NCBI RefSeq assembly: GCF_020884795.1
Contig: NZ_BBZF01000025.1
Coordinates: 62,001 to 126,000 of the forward strand
Length of the DNA: 64,000 nucleotides
Reading direction: 5' to 3'
From: Micromonospora okii
Lineage (GTDB): Bacteria > Actinomycetota > Actinomycetes > Mycobacteriales > Micromonosporaceae
A program made the translations under genes and the position numbers. Within the stretch, counting starts at the first letter, position 1. Each line of letters begins with the position of its first letter. Shown piece by piece: positions 63,459 through 64,000 of the stretch. Below the pieces are notes generated by a model that was not told the origin of the DNA, ran no database searches, and saw only the letters and a program-made list of their open reading frames with translations.

Positions 63459-64000
63459 TCACCCGGCGCGGCGCCGTAGCAGGTAGGTGTCCATGATCCA
63501 ACCCTTGCGATCCCGGGCCGCCTGTCGTTCGTGCACGATCTGTGGCGCGACCTCGGCCAGCGGCCCGGAGACGAGGATCTCGTCCGGCCTACCGAGGTAG
63601 GCGCCCCAGAAGATGTCCAGGTCCTGATCGGTTTGCCGGGTGAACCTACAGTGCGCGTCTAGCATCACTACGATGTCGTCGATGTCGTGCGGCAGGCCGG
63701 TGGCGATGCGTCGAGCGGTGGTGACCAGGAAGGGCCGGCCCACCCGGTTTAGGCCGATCCGGTGTCGAGCGGCCAGCGTGGCGATGCTGCTGACACCGGG
63801 GATTACCCGGTAATCGATGGCGCCCCCCGGGAGCGGATCTCCTCGACGACGGCGATCGTGCTGTCGTGCGCGGGGTCGCCCCACATCAGGAACGCCCCGC
63901 ATCCGCCGTTGGCGAGGTGCTCGGCGATGGCGGACTCCAACAGGTCGGCGCGTTCCCGCCGCCAGTCGTTTTACGGCTGTCACGTGTCCGTCGGTGGTGC
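63459..64000 (-). pseudogene. cobF: Precorrin-6A synthase CobF, frameshifted, cut by window end
   Basis: The longest frame (63459-63983) has a good CobF C-terminus (YRVIPGVSSIATLAARHRIG, GLPHDIDDIVVMLDAHCRFT, WGAYLGRPDEILVSG) but nonsense before it. The missing part, NDWRRERADLLESAIAEHL to MWGDPAHDST, is in a neighbouring frame. The joint falls at a six-C run at 63823-63828 (one base short), and a second shift is needed near a four-T run at 63969-63972, where the good frame meets a stop. Either the gene is decayed, or two homopolymer errors lie near the contig end. CobF makes precorrin-6A in aerobic cobalamin synthesis. The N-terminus is beyond the window. Confidence 0.75.

Noticed and set aside
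1..64000. CRISPR arrays, tRNA/rRNA genes, insertion sequences or a phage
   Set aside because: No regular direct repeats with spacers, no cloverleaf-like stretches and no transposase or integrase motifs were seen on reading; a dedicated scan was not possible.

Overview
High-GC DNA (about 70% or more) with many GTG starts, NRPS/PKS megasynthases and stop/start overlaps between almost all neighbours points to an actinomycete; the genus cannot be told, though a Micromonospora- or Streptomyces-type organism fits. The window is most of a large natural-product gene cluster. It is cut at the left edge inside a PKS gene and runs out at the right edge in cobalamin genes.

Left half (1-43538, almost all + strand): a bleomycin-family pathway. 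In order: PKS end with KR-ACP (BlmVIII-like); C-A-PCP (BlmVII-like); acyl-AMP ligase-ACP-C-A(Ser)-PCP-C (BlmVI-like); PCP-C (BlmV-like); a glycosyltransferase fused to a hydroxylase-like domain (BlmF-like); C-A(beta-Ala)-PCP-Cy-A(Cys)-PCP-Cy (BlmIV-like); and an inactive A-PCP-oxidase (BlmIII-like) that together should build a bithiazole. Then come a SyrP-like dioxygenase, a free condensation domain, an MbtH fusion, a GT9 glycosyltransferase (BlmE-like), a carbamoyltransferase (BlmD-like), a HemN-like radical SAM enzyme, two Asp/Asn beta-hydroxylase-like enzymes, a small ankyrin protein, a sulfotransferase, a second inactive A-PCP, a second carbamoyltransferase, an SGNH protein, a type II thioesterase and a GDP-mannose-epimerase-like sugar enzyme (BlmG-like). 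The A-domain pocket residues I read (Ser, beta-Ala, Cys) match the bleomycin backbone.

Right half (43508-60512): an accessory arm of small discrete enzymes built round four free-standing acyl carrier proteins. It holds two transglutaminase-like proteins, each next to an ACP; a diiron oxygenase; a bleomycin-binding resistance protein; a BtrH-like acyltransferase; a lone A domain; a decayed C-A-PCP protein; a HAD phosphatase; a half-length LuxC reductase; an exported penicillin-acylase-type hydrolase; and a ligase/PLP-decarboxylase/ACP trio. A luciferase-type monooxygenase lies further right. Ligase + decarboxylase + ACP + luciferase-like monooxygenase + BtrH is the toolkit that butirosin uses to make and transfer an ACP-bound amino-hydroxy acid, so this arm probably makes an extra acyl or amine unit for the bleomycin-like core. 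The acylase, with the acyl-ligase start domain, hints at an acylated precursor that is later cleaved.

Right end (60509-64000): cobalamin genes (CbiZ-like, CbiB-like, and a frameshifted CobF) interleaved with the monooxygenase. No tRNA, rRNA, CRISPR array, insertion sequence, transcriptional regulator or transporter was seen. The last two, and the rest of the synthases, are presumably outside the window.
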